Source of the DNA: Ochrobactrum sp. Marseille-Q0166
GTDB lineage: Bacteria; Pseudomonadota; Alphaproteobacteria; Rhizobiales; Rhizobiaceae
Direction of reading: 5' to 3'
NCBI RefSeq assembly: GCF_014397025.1
Contig: NZ_JACJUO010000001.1
Location: forward strand, 2,094,501 to 2,158,500
DNA: 64,000 bases
In this document: positions 7,833 through 16,351 of the stretch, one piece after another
Numbering within the stretch: position 1 is the first letter of the stretch
How the letters are laid out: every line of letters begins with the position of its first letter
The notes under the pieces: generated by a model
The model's database searches: none
The model's input: only the letters and a program-made list of their open reading frames with translations
Told to the model about the DNA's origin: nothing
Translations under genes and position numbers: made by a program

Positions 7833-8387
7833 TCAGCGTGAACGACAACGGCGCTTTTCAAACCATTCAAGATTTTTCAAATTGGGATTATCGAAATTGC
7901 GTCGATCACAACGTGGCACCCGGCGATCTCTGTTCGTCACATATAGAAAATTTGGAGACACCCAGTCTTTGTAATAACCATTGCAGTCATCGTTCAATGA
8001 TCCCGAGGGATCGACCTTCCTCCGGGCTTCATGGTCGGAAAGCGGAATAAGTCTGTTCGTTTCCCCATCGATCAATTTGAGAACACCAGAGCTACGAACC
8101 TTAATATAGCGGTCATTAAAGCACATGCTTGAAATTCGAGTTGCAAGACGCGTTTTACCGTCAGATGCATAGAGGTTACTCTGACTCTGTCGTATTGAAC
8201 CGTAAAATTCACGTTTCACGATCATGCCATTGGGCAAGATAAAACTGTCGGTCAAATAGACAGCGAGCAAAAACAAAATGCGCAAGCTGAGGATAGTTAC
8301 AATCGTAACGCATAAAAATTCGTAGACCTTCCAAGTCCACCATAGCGTCTTTTTCCAAAATGTTTTTTGACAAAATATCTTTAGCAT
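7833..8387 (-). CDS. Hypothetical membrane-anchored protein, 184 residues
   Basis: A basic, Trp-rich N-terminus is followed by one long hydrophobic segment (about 28-51) and a polar domain of about 130 residues with several Cys (SMCFNDRY, DDCNGYY, PRCDRR, RRCRSR). This suggests a bitopic protein with a disulfide-bearing periplasmic domain. I chose the ATG at 8387 because GGGGG lies six bases upstream; the open frame continues to 8573, but that part overlaps the ABC transporter. No family was recognised. It is the first gene of the - strand patch that includes the Mu F-like gene, and base composition is AT-richer than in the flanks. Confidence 0.65.
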   Translation of the reverse strand: MLKIFCQKTFWKKTLWWTWKVYEFLCVTIVTILSLRILFLLAVYLTDSFILPNGMIVKREFYGSIRQSQSNLYASDGKTRLATRISSMCFNDRYIKVRSSGVLKLIDGETNRLIPLSDHEARRKVDPSGSLNDDCNGYYKDWVSPNFLYVTNRDRRVPRCDRRNFDNPNLKNLEWFEKRRCRSR

Positions 8388-8448
8388 TGTCAGCCCCCGC
8401 CGGGACTGACAATGCCTGAATACTCGACTTCTGCAAAGAGGAATGAAC

Positions 8449-10335
8449 TCACTCCGCGGCAGGTGCGCCGCGTGTGACAACGCCCATATCATCGCTTTCG
8501 CGGACCTGACGCAGACGTTCCTCCGCCTCATCCGCTTCACGCTGGCGGCTCCACATCGAAGCATAGAGACCATTCTGCATCAGCAGATCGCGATGCGTGC
8601 CACGCTCGGCGATCAGACCATCTTTCAGCACAATGATTTCATCTGCACCGATGACGGTGGAAAGGCGGTGTGCGATCACCAGCGTCGTGCGGCCCCGGCT
8701 GACAATATCAAGTGCCGACTGGATTTCCTGTTCTGTCGCGGTATCAAGCGCCGATGTCGCCTCATCAAGGATCAGGATCGGCGGCGCTTTCAGGATCGTG
8801 CGGGCAATGGCTACGCGCTGCTTTTCGCCACCGGAAAGCTTGAGACCACGCTCGCCGACCATCGCCTGATAACCTTCTGGCAGATGCTTGATGAAGCCGG
8901 AAATCTGCGCCATTTCGGCAGCTTTTTCGACTTCACTGTCGGTCGCATCAGTACGGCCATAACGGATATTATAGGCAATCGTATCGTTAAACAGCACCGT
9001 GTCCTGCGGGACCATACCGATCACCTTGCGCAAGCTTTCCTGCGTGACATCGCGCACGTCCTGCCCGTCAATCGTGACAGAACCCGACTGCACATCATAA
9101 AAGCGGAACAAAAGCCGCGAGATGGTGGATTTACCTGCGCCCGACGGACCCACAATCGCCACCGTCTTGCCCGCAGGCACTTCAAAGCTCACGCCTTTCA
9201 GGATTGGACGATTGGCATCGTAGGCAAAATGCACATCGTTGAAGCGGATCGCACCCTTATCGACATGGAGTGGCGCAGCATTTGGCTTATCCTGCACTTC
9301 CTGCTGAACATCGAGAAGGTCAAACATCTGCTCGATATCAGTGAGGCCCTGACGGATCTCGCGATAGATGAAGCCGATGAAATTGAGCGGAATAGAAAGC
9401 TGCATCAGCATGGCATTGATGAAGACAAAGTCACCGAGCGACTGCGTACCAGCCTGCACTTCACGTGCGGACATGACCATAACAATCGCCATACCCACGC
9501 CGAAGATCACCGCCTGACCAAAGTTCAGCCAGCCGAGCGAGGTCCATGTCTTGGTAGCCGCGTCTTCATAGCGTGCCATCGACGCGTCGAAGCGTTTGGC
9601 TTCCATGGTCTCATTGCCGAAATATTTAACCGTCTCAAAGTTGAGCAGCGAGTCGATCGCCTTGGTGTTGGCATCGGTGTCTGAGTCATTCATTTCTCGG
9701 CGAATATTAATGCGCCAGTCGCTCGCCTTGATCGTGAACCACGTATAGGCGATGACCGTCAAAGCCACGACGAGCAGATAGGAAAAGCCGTAGGCAAAGG
9801 CAAAAATTACTGCCGTCAGCGCGAATTCCAGAATAGTTGGCAATGTATTGAGGATTGTGAAACGGACGATCGTTTCGATACCCTTGGTACCGCGTTCAAT
9901 TACGCGCGAAAGACCTCCCGTGCGCCGCTCAAGATGGAAGCGCAGTGAAAGCTGGTGCATATGCACAAAGGTCTTATAGGCAAGTTGGCGCACCGCATAT
10001 TGGCCCACACTGGCAAACAGTGCATCGCGCAGCTGATTGAGGCCCGCCTGAATAATCTTGGCCGCATTATAGGCCAGCACCAGCATGACTGCGCCAGTGA
10101 GAATGAGCGGAATGTAACCCGGCGCATCCAATTGACCGTTGAGCGCATTCGTCACCCATTTAAAGAAGTAGGGAACGAGGATCAGTACAATCTTGGAAAT
10201 CACCAGGTAGAACGTCGCCCAAACCACGCGCATGCGCAGATCGGGGCGCTCAGACGGCCACATATAGGGCCAGAGATTTCGCAAAGTCTTGAGCGTTTCG
10301 CCGGAGTCGGCAGAAACAGTTTTGGGGGAACTCAT
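8449..10335 (-). CDS. ABC transporter, Atm1/ABCB7-like half-exporter (permease fused to ATPase)
   Basis: The 628-residue protein has an N-terminal six-helix exporter domain (about 30-340) and a C-terminal ATPase with Walker A GPSGAGKST, signature LSGGEKQRVAIART and Walker B ILILDEATS. The sequence style matches the Atm1 group, whose bacterial members export glutathione-metal or polysulfide species and help metal tolerance. It follows an ArsR-type regulator by 14 bp, supporting a role in metal or thiol stress. GAAAG upstream of the ATG at 10335 serves as ribosome site. The substrate is inferred from family and context only. Confidence 0.9.
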   Translation of the reverse strand: MSSPKTVSADSGETLKTLRNLWPYMWPSERPDLRMRVVWATFYLVISKIVLILVPYFFKWVTNALNGQLDAPGYIPLILTGAVMLVLAYNAAKIIQAGLNQLRDALFASVGQYAVRQLAYKTFVHMHQLSLRFHLERRTGGLSRVIERGTKGIETIVRFTILNTLPTILEFALTAVIFAFAYGFSYLLVVALTVIAYTWFTIKASDWRINIRREMNDSDTDANTKAIDSLLNFETVKYFGNETMEAKRFDASMARYEDAATKTWTSLGWLNFGQAVIFGVGMAIVMVMSAREVQAGTQSLGDFVFINAMLMQLSIPLNFIGFIYREIRQGLTDIEQMFDLLDVQQEVQDKPNAAPLHVDKGAIRFNDVHFAYDANRPILKGVSFEVPAGKTVAIVGPSGAGKSTISRLLFRFYDVQSGSVTIDGQDVRDVTQESLRKVIGMVPQDTVLFNDTIAYNIRYGRTDATDSEVEKAAEMAQISGFIKHLPEGYQAMVGERGLKLSGGEKQRVAIARTILKAPPILILDEATSALDTATEQEIQSALDIVSRGRTTLVIAHRLSTVIGADEIIVLKDGLIAERGTHRDLLMQNGLYASMWSRQREADEAEERLRQVRESDDMGVVTRGAPAAE

Positions 10336-10350
10336 GGGGCTTCTTTCAGA

Positions 10351-10665
10351 TCAGACAATTTTTTCGCAACAGCCATTATTGAAGGCTGCGAGATGCGAAC
10401 GAATAAGGGACAGTTGCTGCCAGTTGACGCTATAGCGCGAAGTCTGACGGTCGGGCCGGTAGTCGATAAGGCCAGCCTGAACGAGAACTTTGAGATGCTG
10501 CGACACAGTGGATTGAGCGAGATCGAGACGACCGACAATGTCTTTGCAGCAGCACGCATCTTCGAGGATCAGCTGCCGGAGAATGTGAATGCGAACAGGG
10601 TGACCGAGCGCTGCGTAAATACGCGCCGCAAGGTCATCATCTACGCCCGGCAAAACAGTGGACAT
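10351..10665 (-). CDS. ArsR-family transcriptional regulator
   Basis: A 104-residue winged-helix repressor. The helix-turn-helix lies at about 42-65 (LDLAQSTVSQHLKVL). Just before it the segment EDACCCKDI holds three adjacent Cys, at the place where ArsR repressors bind arsenite or related thiophilic metals (ELCVCDL in E. coli ArsR); a CC pair near the C-terminus (NGCCEK) could add ligands. The frame is open to an ATG at 10686, but that codon lies inside a palindrome that looks like the operator, so I favour the ATG at 10665. It is cotranscribed with the Atm1-like exporter and probably represses it. Confidence 0.88.
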   Translation of the reverse strand: MSTVLPGVDDDLAARIYAALGHPVRIHILRQLILEDACCCKDIVGRLDLAQSTVSQHLKVLVQAGLIDYRPDRQTSRYSVNWQQLSLIRSHLAAFNNGCCEKIV

Positions 10666-10684
10666 CATTTCCAAGGATATTTTC

Positions 10685-10707
10685 ATCGTAAATCGACGAT
10701 ATACGAT
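10685..10707 (-). promoter_or_regulatory. Putative ArsR operator
   Basis: Two 11-bp arms, ATCGTAAATCG and CGATATACGAT, flank a single A and match at 10 of 11 positions. The palindrome lies about 20 bp upstream of the favoured arsR start, where an autorepressor of this family usually binds. It is A/T-rich in its outer arms, as is usual for ArsR sites. Confidence 0.6.
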
Positions 10708-10785
10708 TACACCGGAAATCGCAATATTACGCAGCGCCCTTTCTAAAGGACACTGCGTTCACGAAATGAAAATGGTGCGTTGCTA

Positions 10786-12033
10786 TCAGTTTGCGGAATC
10801 TTGCAGGCGGCGTTGCACTTCATCATCGCCAAGCGGCTGCTGCGGCATAACAAAAACCTGCCCAGGCAGGATCAGATCAGGATTACGAATCTGGTCGCGA
10901 TTGGCGAGATAGATCGTAGTATAACGCAAACCATTGCCATAAGTGCGCTTGGAAATCGTCCAGAGATTGTCACCTTTGCGGATAATCACCGAGCCATCCA
11001 CCTTCTGCAAAGGTGTCCCGCCTTCAGCATCCTGTGCACTTGCAGTCTGCGCGCCCGACCCCGTTGCAACTGCCGAAACATTATCGCCAGCTTCGCGACG
11101 GAAAGGGACACGTGCAGTAGCAATCACACGGCCTGAGCGATCCAGAAGATCAGCACGGATGATATAATCTCCAACGGCCAGCGGTTTCTGACTTTGTACC
11201 AGAAAACGGCCTTCCGGCGACACAGGACTTGCGCCAAGCAATGTATCATTGGCATTGACGACAACGCTGTTGCCATCTTTATGGCCTTTTGCGTTGCCTG
11301 CCACAAACACGGTGTTGCCCTCAATTTCAACAGCCTCAATCGCTATAGGTGCATCGGAGGCCGGCTTAACCTCTTGTGTCGCGCTGGTTGATGGTGCATC
11401 AGACGAAGCAGCCGCTTGTTCAACAGGCGCTTGCGGTGTGGTGATCAGGCGGCTGGCTTGTCCTGGCTCTTCAACAAGTGCGAGCACCTGTCCGTGGCTA
11501 TTGTCAGGTACAGACACAATTGCTGTCTGCGCAGAGGTTGCAACATTGCCGCCCTCACCGCCCGCGCGCAGTACAAGCTGATGATCGCCCGGCGAAAGCG
11601 GCTGATCAAGAACAATCGCAAAATCGCCATTCTCACCGGCTTTGGCTGTGCCAAGAACTTTTGAGCCGGATATAATCTCAACGGCGGCATTCGCCGCAGC
11701 CTGACCGGCAATCACGACAGAACCATCGGCTTCAACACGCAGAATATCGAAGACGGGTGTTTTTGCAGGCGGAGATACCTGCTGCCCCTGTCCAATGTCA
11801 GGCTGTGTGGTGGCTTGTTGCAGCTCAACCTCAGCGGTCTTTTCCGGTTGCTGCGATGCCGCAGGCGCCTCAGCTTCAACTGGCTTAGACGCGCTACTGG
11901 TTTCAGGTGCCTTTGCGGTTATGTCCGAACCGGGAGCAACGCCCTGACTTTTAAGCGAATTCCAATAATATGCGCCGCCGCCTAGAAGGAGGAGGAGCAC
12001 GATGCCGATAATTCCATATCTGTTATTTTGCAT
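10786..12033 (-). CDS. LysM domain protein with Ig-like repeats, membrane anchored
   Basis: The 415-residue protein starts with an N-terminal anchor (IIGIVLLLLLGGGAYYW), then a Pro/Ala/Gln/Glu-rich linker (about 25-85). Two or three Ig-like beta domains follow, and a C-terminal LysM domain (about 355-405) contains DNLWTISKRTYGNG and LILPGQVFVMP. It probably binds peptidoglycan on the periplasmic side of the inner membrane. The frame opens nine codons upstream (12060), but the ATG at 12033 places the anchor correctly. This build recurs in rhizobia as peptidoglycan-binding LysM proteins of unclear function. Next to it is MliC. Confidence 0.85.
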   Translation of the reverse strand: MQNNRYGIIGIVLLLLLGGGAYYWNSLKSQGVAPGSDITAKAPETSSASKPVEAEAPAASQQPEKTAEVELQQATTQPDIGQGQQVSPPAKTPVFDILRVEADGSVVIAGQAAANAAVEIISGSKVLGTAKAGENGDFAIVLDQPLSPGDHQLVLRAGGEGGNVATSAQTAIVSVPDNSHGQVLALVEEPGQASRLITTPQAPVEQAAASSDAPSTSATQEVKPASDAPIAIEAVEIEGNTVFVAGNAKGHKDGNSVVVNANDTLLGASPVSPEGRFLVQSQKPLAVGDYIIRADLLDRSGRVIATARVPFRREAGDNVSAVATGSGAQTASAQDAEGGTPLQKVDGSVIIRKGDNLWTISKRTYGNGLRYTTIYLANRDQIRNPDLILPGQVFVMPQQPLGDDEVQRRLQDSAN

Positions 12034-12136
12034 TTCGGCCCGAAACCCATATGAGTACATTAACGAATGGGTTTATCGCTTTTTTCAACACCTCACAAGA
12101 AGTTGAGCCGAACTGCGCTTTATGGAGTGGAAGGAA

Positions 12137-12496
12137 TCATTCTTCCGTGCAGCTTATTGGCTTTTCCTGATCGGGATCATCCATCAAATTATAGAGGTCG
12201 GCGCCGTCACCCTTGCTCCACCAGATATAAACGCCGCCCGCATATTTGGCACCGGAACCTGCAAGAACATTGGCCGCAATCACGGTGTTGTTTTCCATTT
12301 CAAGCTGCACAAGCGAATTCTCGCCTGCGTTATAATAGGTGGCCGAAATATTCTGATCGCCGCATTTGTAGAGAACAGAGTTTTCCGTCACTTCAACATC
12401 ATCCGGCAGAGGGATGGTAATGTCTCCAGCCATTGCTCCAGATACTGCCCCTGATGCTATAAGCGAAAGGCCTGCCAACAAAGCCCAATTCTTCAT
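12137..12496 (-). CDS. MliC-family protein (C-type lysozyme inhibitor)
   Basis: A 119-residue secreted protein with a clean signal peptide (cleavage after AMA, about residue 23). It has the MliC pattern: VLYKCGDQNISATYYN near 42-57 with a Cys, a central hydrophobic strand, the acidic segment YIWWSKGDGADLY, and a C-terminal Cys. Members bind host C-type lysozyme and protect peptidoglycan. There is no lipobox, so it should be periplasmic rather than lipid-anchored. Confidence 0.82.
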   Translation of the reverse strand: MKNWALLAGLSLIASGAVSGAMAGDITIPLPDDVEVTENSVLYKCGDQNISATYYNAGENSLVQLEMENNTVIAANVLAGSGAKYAGGVYIWWSKGDGADLYNLMDDPDQEKPISCTEE

Positions 12497-12600
12497 TCCA
12501 CCGACTCCCTGTCAAAGTTTTACCTCCCCAGAGTTATAGCTATCACCTTAAAAGTCCAGCCGAAGCTTGACGCTCAAACGCCAAAGGCGCACAAGAAATC

Positions 12601-13203
12601 ATGTCTGAGATTCGATCCATTTGTGTTTATTGCGGCTCTTCAACGGGCCTGAACCCCATCTATCGTGAAGCGGGCCTGACGCTCGGTCGTTCGCTTGCCG
12701 AACATGGCATCCGCCTTGTCTATGGCGGCGGCACGCGCGGCATTATGGGCGCTGTCGCGCAAGGCGTGATGGAAGCTGGCGGCGAAGTCACCGGCATCAT
12801 TCCGACCTTTCTGCTCGACAAGGAAGCAAGCCTTGAAAAAGCGCAGGAGCTGACCGAATTGATCGTGGTTGGCGACATGCACGAGCGCAAACATCTTATG
12901 TTCCAGAAGTCTGACGCTTTCGTCACACTTCCCGGCGGCATTGGCACGGTTGAAGAAATCGTGGAAATGATGACGTGGGCGCAGCTTGGCAAGCACCGCA
13001 AGCCTATGGTCTTCGCCAATATCAACAATTTCTGGCAGCCGATGCTCACTTTGCTTGAGCATATGACAAACGAAGGCTTCCTGCACACCGCCCATCAGGT
13101 GAAGCCGCTGGTGATTGATCAGGCGAAAGACATCGTGCCTGCAATCCTCGCTGCCAATGGCCGCGCACATGAAGGCGATCCAAAGATCATCGAAAAGATG
13201 TAA
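12601..13203 (+). CDS. LOG family protein (TIGR00730-type)
   Basis: A 200-residue Rossmann-fold protein with the family motif PGGIGTVEE (about 112-120) and the upstream GGGTRGIMGAV loop. Proteins of this family hydrolyse nucleoside 5'-monophosphates to base and ribose 5-phosphate; in plants and some bacteria they release free cytokinins. In this organism purine salvage is as likely as hormone production. The start is the first ATG of a well-conserved N-terminus (SICVYCGSS). Confidence 0.92.
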   Translation: MSEIRSICVYCGSSTGLNPIYREAGLTLGRSLAEHGIRLVYGGGTRGIMGAVAQGVMEAGGEVTGIIPTFLLDKEASLEKAQELTELIVVGDMHERKHLMFQKSDAFVTLPGGIGTVEEIVEMMTWAQLGKHRKPMVFANINNFWQPMLTLLEHMTNEGFLHTAHQVKPLVIDQAKDIVPAILAANGRAHEGDPKIIEKM

Positions 13204-13240
13204 TCACCGCACTGAACCATTATGCATGATTGAACAACAA

Positions 13241-13262
13241 GGGCGGAGCGATCCGCCCTTAA
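13241..13262 (+). terminator. Weak hairpin terminator after the LOG gene
   Basis: A perfect 7-bp stem GGGCGGA / TCCGCCC with GCGA loop lies 38 bp after the stop. The tail is only TTAA, so read-through into the racemase gene is possible. Confidence 0.5.
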
Positions 13263-13281
13263 CTACATCCGGGAGGGCTTG

Positions 13282-13974
13282 ATGAAGACCATTGGACTGA
13301 TCGGCGGTATGAGTTGGGAAAGCTCGCAGGAATATTATCGGATCATCAACCGGGAAGTGCGTGCGCGGCTTGGTGGCACGCATTCTGCCAAAAGCCTGAT
13401 GTGGTCGATGGATTTTGCAGAAATCGAACATCTCCAGCACCAGGGCAAATGGGATGAGCTGACGACGCTGATGATTGAAGCCGCGCAAAACCTTGAAAAA
13501 GGCGGCGCGGACTTCATCCTGATCTGCACCAATACCATGCATAAAATGGCGACTGATATTGAAAGCGCCACGTCAATTCCGCTCGTGCATATTGCTGATC
13601 CGACAGCAGAAAAGATCGAGGCCGCTGGTTTCTCAACAGTCGGACTGCTCGGCACCGCCTTCACGATGGAACAGGATTTTTATAAAGGCCGTCTGAGTTC
13701 CAAATATGGGCTGCAAGTTCTCACGCCTGACGATGCCGATCGTAAAACCGTCCATGACATCATCTATCAGGAGCTTGTGGTTGGCAAAGTAAGCGATGAA
13801 TCGCGCGAAAAATACCGCGCTGTCATCACGCGTCTGGTCGAGCGCGGAGCGGAAGCCGTTATCCTCGGTTGTACGGAAATCATGTTGCTGATCGGCCCGC
13901 AGGACAGTCCGGTACCAGTGTTTGACACAACACGTTTACATGCGGAGGCGGCAGTTGATTGGGCGTTGAGATAA
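13282..13974 (+). CDS. Aspartate/glutamate racemase family protein
   Basis: A 230-residue cofactor-independent racemase. The two catalytic Cys lie in CTNTMHK (about 83-89) and LGCTEI (about 195-200), in the spacing expected for aspartate racemases of the YgeA type. A TTG three bases upstream is possible, but GGGAGGG at 13271-13277 is well placed for the ATG at 13282. The physiological amino acid is not certain. The gene ends in a hairpin shared with the convergent membrane-protein gene. Confidence 0.92.
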   Translation: MKTIGLIGGMSWESSQEYYRIINREVRARLGGTHSAKSLMWSMDFAEIEHLQHQGKWDELTTLMIEAAQNLEKGGADFILICTNTMHKMATDIESATSIPLVHIADPTAEKIEAAGFSTVGLLGTAFTMEQDFYKGRLSSKYGLQVLTPDDADRKTVHDIIYQELVVGKVSDESREKYRAVITRLVERGAEAVILGCTEIMLLIGPQDSPVPVFDTTRLHAEAAVDWALR

Positions 13975-13976
13975 GC

Positions 13977-14003
13977 AAAAGGGCGGAATTTCCGCCCTTT
14001 TTT
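13977..14003. terminator. Bidirectional terminator
   Basis: A near-perfect GGGCGGAA / TTCCGCCC stem is flanked by AAAA on the left and TTTTTT on the right, so it can end transcription of the racemase gene (+) and of the convergent gene ending at 14005 (-). Confidence 0.85.
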
Positions 14004-14004
14004 A

Positions 14005-14835
14005 TCAGCCCGCGATCTTTGCGTTCACTCCTTTTAATGCAGTTTCACGCTCTACGCTGCTCAGTTCAAGACGCTCGAAATTCTCATCAAGCAGGACCGG
14101 CAAAGATGCCTGCGGATGGATGGCTACAATGCCATAAGTTTCGTCTTCTGCTTCGACATAACGCATAAACGGTGCTTCATTTTTCGAGAACCGCGAAACG
14201 ATGTTCTTTTTCTTATGCGTCGCATCAAGTGGGTTATAAGTGACATTCGTTGCGCCCAGATGCTTCTTGCTGGCCGTAATTTTCGCCCATGCAAAGCGCA
14301 AAGCAGCAGTCGACTTCATCGCCGATGCGCTGCCCATGATCCGGATGAAGCGAACCAGAAACAAAACGGCCATGGCGAGCATGATTGCAAACAGGCCGAG
14401 ATCAAACGCCAGACGGTTCCAGAATTCGTCTATAGCAAGTGTCAGCGTAACATTTTCGGGATCGGAACGCTGCATCACAACATCTGTTTCGTAATCACCG
14501 CTCGACAGGCTTACAAACGAGAATTCAACCGGCTTAACGCGGCGCTCACCATCATAGTCATAAACAATAACCGCCTTACAATTCACGGTCATCTTCTTCG
14601 AGCGGCACTGCCCGTCATTTACAGAAGCATCTTCCAGAACAACCGGATCGTTCATAATCAGATGATCTTTGTAGAGACCCGGGAACCATGCAACGGCAAC
14701 GCCAATACTTGCAAAAATGAAGACGATGCTGAGAAACGGATAGAGCAACCGATGGGCTAATCCGTGTTTTTTGATTTTAATTGCGCGGGAAGGTAGAATG
14801 CCGTTCAAATCCGGCAATGTCGTTTTATCAGTCAT
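14005..14835 (-). CDS. Two-helix membrane protein of unknown function
   Basis: The 276-residue protein has two hydrophobic helices (about 31-51 and 142-163). They enclose a periplasmic loop of about 90 residues with one Cys pair (Cys77, Cys86), which may form a disulfide. The C-terminal 110 residues are soluble and presumably cytoplasmic. The overall plan recalls DUF3592-type proteins, but no motif fixes this. It stands alone between two terminators. Confidence 0.75.
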   Translation of the reverse strand: MTDKTTLPDLNGILPSRAIKIKKHGLAHRLLYPFLSIVFIFASIGVAVAWFPGLYKDHLIMNDPVVLEDASVNDGQCRSKKMTVNCKAVIVYDYDGERRVKPVEFSFVSLSSGDYETDVVMQRSDPENVTLTLAIDEFWNRLAFDLGLFAIMLAMAVLFLVRFIRIMGSASAMKSTAALRFAWAKITASKKHLGATNVTYNPLDATHKKKNIVSRFSKNEAPFMRYVEAEDETYGIVAIHPQASLPVLLDENFERLELSSVERETALKGVNAKIAG

Positions 14836-14961
14836 TTTTTATCGTCTATCGCAGGGCGCTGTTCACGATTGGGAGGAAGAACCGCGCCGGTGATACGTCT
14901 TGCAGCCTATGGGCCTTATTGAAACAAAACGCGATATGGACATGGCACAAAGCCATGAAAT

Positions 14962-14997
14962 GAAAAAAACTGAATGGATAATCTTTATCGATTCAGT
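14962..14997 (-). terminator. Terminator of the dxs-tlyA-methyltransferase operon
   Basis: Arms ACTGAATGGATAA and TTATCGATTCAGT (14969-14981, 14985-14997) pair at 12 of 13 positions around a TCT loop. Read on the - strand the stem is followed directly by seven T. It lies 125 bp after the methyltransferase stop and 130 bp before the next - strand gene. Confidence 0.75.
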
Positions 14998-15121
14998 CCT
15001 CTATCTTTTAGCAATGTCGAATTTTACCGCAACATTGCGTGGGCAGATGAGCCTCAAAAACAGCGGCCAGTCAGTAACAATTACAGACATCACGACTCCG
15101 AATGTGAGGCGGGAGGCCGCT

Positions 15122-16351
15122 TTATTTCTTCACCAGTGTCGCTACCGCTTCAACATGGGGCGACCATAGGAACTGGTCGATCGGCGTGACGCGGGTGATG
15201 CGATAGCCGCCCTTCACCAGAATGGCGAGATCTCGCGCCAGCGTCACCGGGTTGCACGAAACCGCCACAACCTTCTCCACCTTGGATTTAGCCAGCTCCA
15301 GTGCCTGTTCTTCTGCGCCCGCACGCGGTGGATCAAACACAACGGCATTGTAAGGCAGCAATTCCTTCGGCATTAACGGGCGACGGAACAGATCACGGCG
15401 TTCAACGGTTACGGGCTTCAAGCCCTGCACATGGCGGATACCGCGATCAAGCGCTGCCAGTGCCGGCGCATCGTTTTCAATGGCATGGACCGCGCTCTTT
15501 TCTGCAATTCGCAGTGCGAATGTACCGACACCACAAAACAGATCCGCAACACGCTTGGCTTTGCCAAGATGTGCTTCAACCAGCGACACCATTGCTTCTT
15601 CGGCTTCAGCCGTTGCCTGAAGGAAGCAGCCCGGCGGGACCGGAACAGCTACCTTGCCGAAATGAATAATCGGCTTTTTCGGCTCAACGATAATTTCGCC
15701 TTCATGCGACAGGCGAGCAAAGCCCTTTTTCATCACAAGCGCGGTCAGTGCACGGCGCTGATCGTCGGTGAGCTTGCCACAGCCGCTTGCCGCCAGATCA
15801 AGCCCGGAGGCCGTAACCGTTGCCGCCAGTTTGAACGGCTTGGAACCGGGCGCTATCAGTGCCCCCACTTCGCGCAGATCATCGAGCCGCATAATGATTT
15901 CAGGAACTGTCACCGCACATTCGACAATATCGATAATTTCGTGGCTTTGATGACGGTTGAAGCCAAGCAATACACCTTTTTCCGTCTTGCGTGCAGCAAA
16001 GACGGCGCGGCGGCGCGATTGCGGCTTGCAAGCAACCAGCGCATCCACTTGCACCTCAAGACCCCTGCCCTTGAGTGCAGAGACCACAAGTTCGCGCTTC
16101 CATGCGCGATAAGGTTCATCCTGCCAATGCTGTAAAGCGCAGCCGCCGCAATCTTCAAAATGCTGGCAAGATGGGTCCTGCCGTTCATCAGAAGTTTCAA
16201 GCAGCGCAATCACCGCAGCACGGTTTTTGTCACGCGCCACATTGGCCACTTCGCCAGGCAGAGTGAAAGGCACAAAAAGTTGGCCATCAGGAAGATTAGC
16301 AACGCCATCGCCGCCCGCACCCATCGAGCGGATTGTTACCTGGGTCGTCAT
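15122..16351 (-). CDS. 23S rRNA (uracil-C5)-methyltransferase, RlmD/TrmA family
   Basis: This 409-residue SAM-dependent enzyme methylates C5 of a uridine in RNA. It has a short TRAM-like N-terminus, then a [4Fe-4S] cluster motif (Cys62, Cys68, Cys71 in DCGGCALQHW), a SAM-binding region with DLFCGVGTFALR (about 270) and the catalytic DPPRAGA ... VAVSCNPVTLARDL near the C-terminus. This group includes RlmD/RumA; whether the target is U1939 of 23S rRNA is inferred. The start overlaps the tlyA stop by 4 bp (ATGA), so the two are translationally coupled. Confidence 0.9.
   Translation of the reverse strand: MTTQVTIRSMGAGGDGVANLPDGQLFVPFTLPGEVANVARDKNRAAVIALLETSDERQDPSCQHFEDCGGCALQHWQDEPYRAWKRELVVSALKGRGLEVQVDALVACKPQSRRRAVFAARKTEKGVLLGFNRHQSHEIIDIVECAVTVPEIIMRLDDLREVGALIAPGSKPFKLAATVTASGLDLAASGCGKLTDDQRRALTALVMKKGFARLSHEGEIIVEPKKPIIHFGKVAVPVPPGCFLQATAEAEEAMVSLVEAHLGKAKRVADLFCGVGTFALRIAEKSAVHAIENDAPALAALDRGIRHVQGLKPVTVERRDLFRRPLMPKELLPYNAVVFDPPRAGAEEQALELAKSKVEKVVAVSCNPVTLARDLAILVKGGYRITRVTPIDQFLWSPHVEAVATLVKK

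Noticed and set aside
8443..9684. 413-residue + strand ORF opposite the ABC transporter
   Set aside because: It is the antisense shadow of the exporter gene, which has all ABC motifs; the shadow product has no recognisable domain and a His/Arg-rich composition typical of antisense frames.
14900..15169. 89-residue + strand ORF upstream of the methyltransferase end
   Set aside because: It reads across the operon terminator and into the antisense of the methyltransferase gene; no ribosome site.
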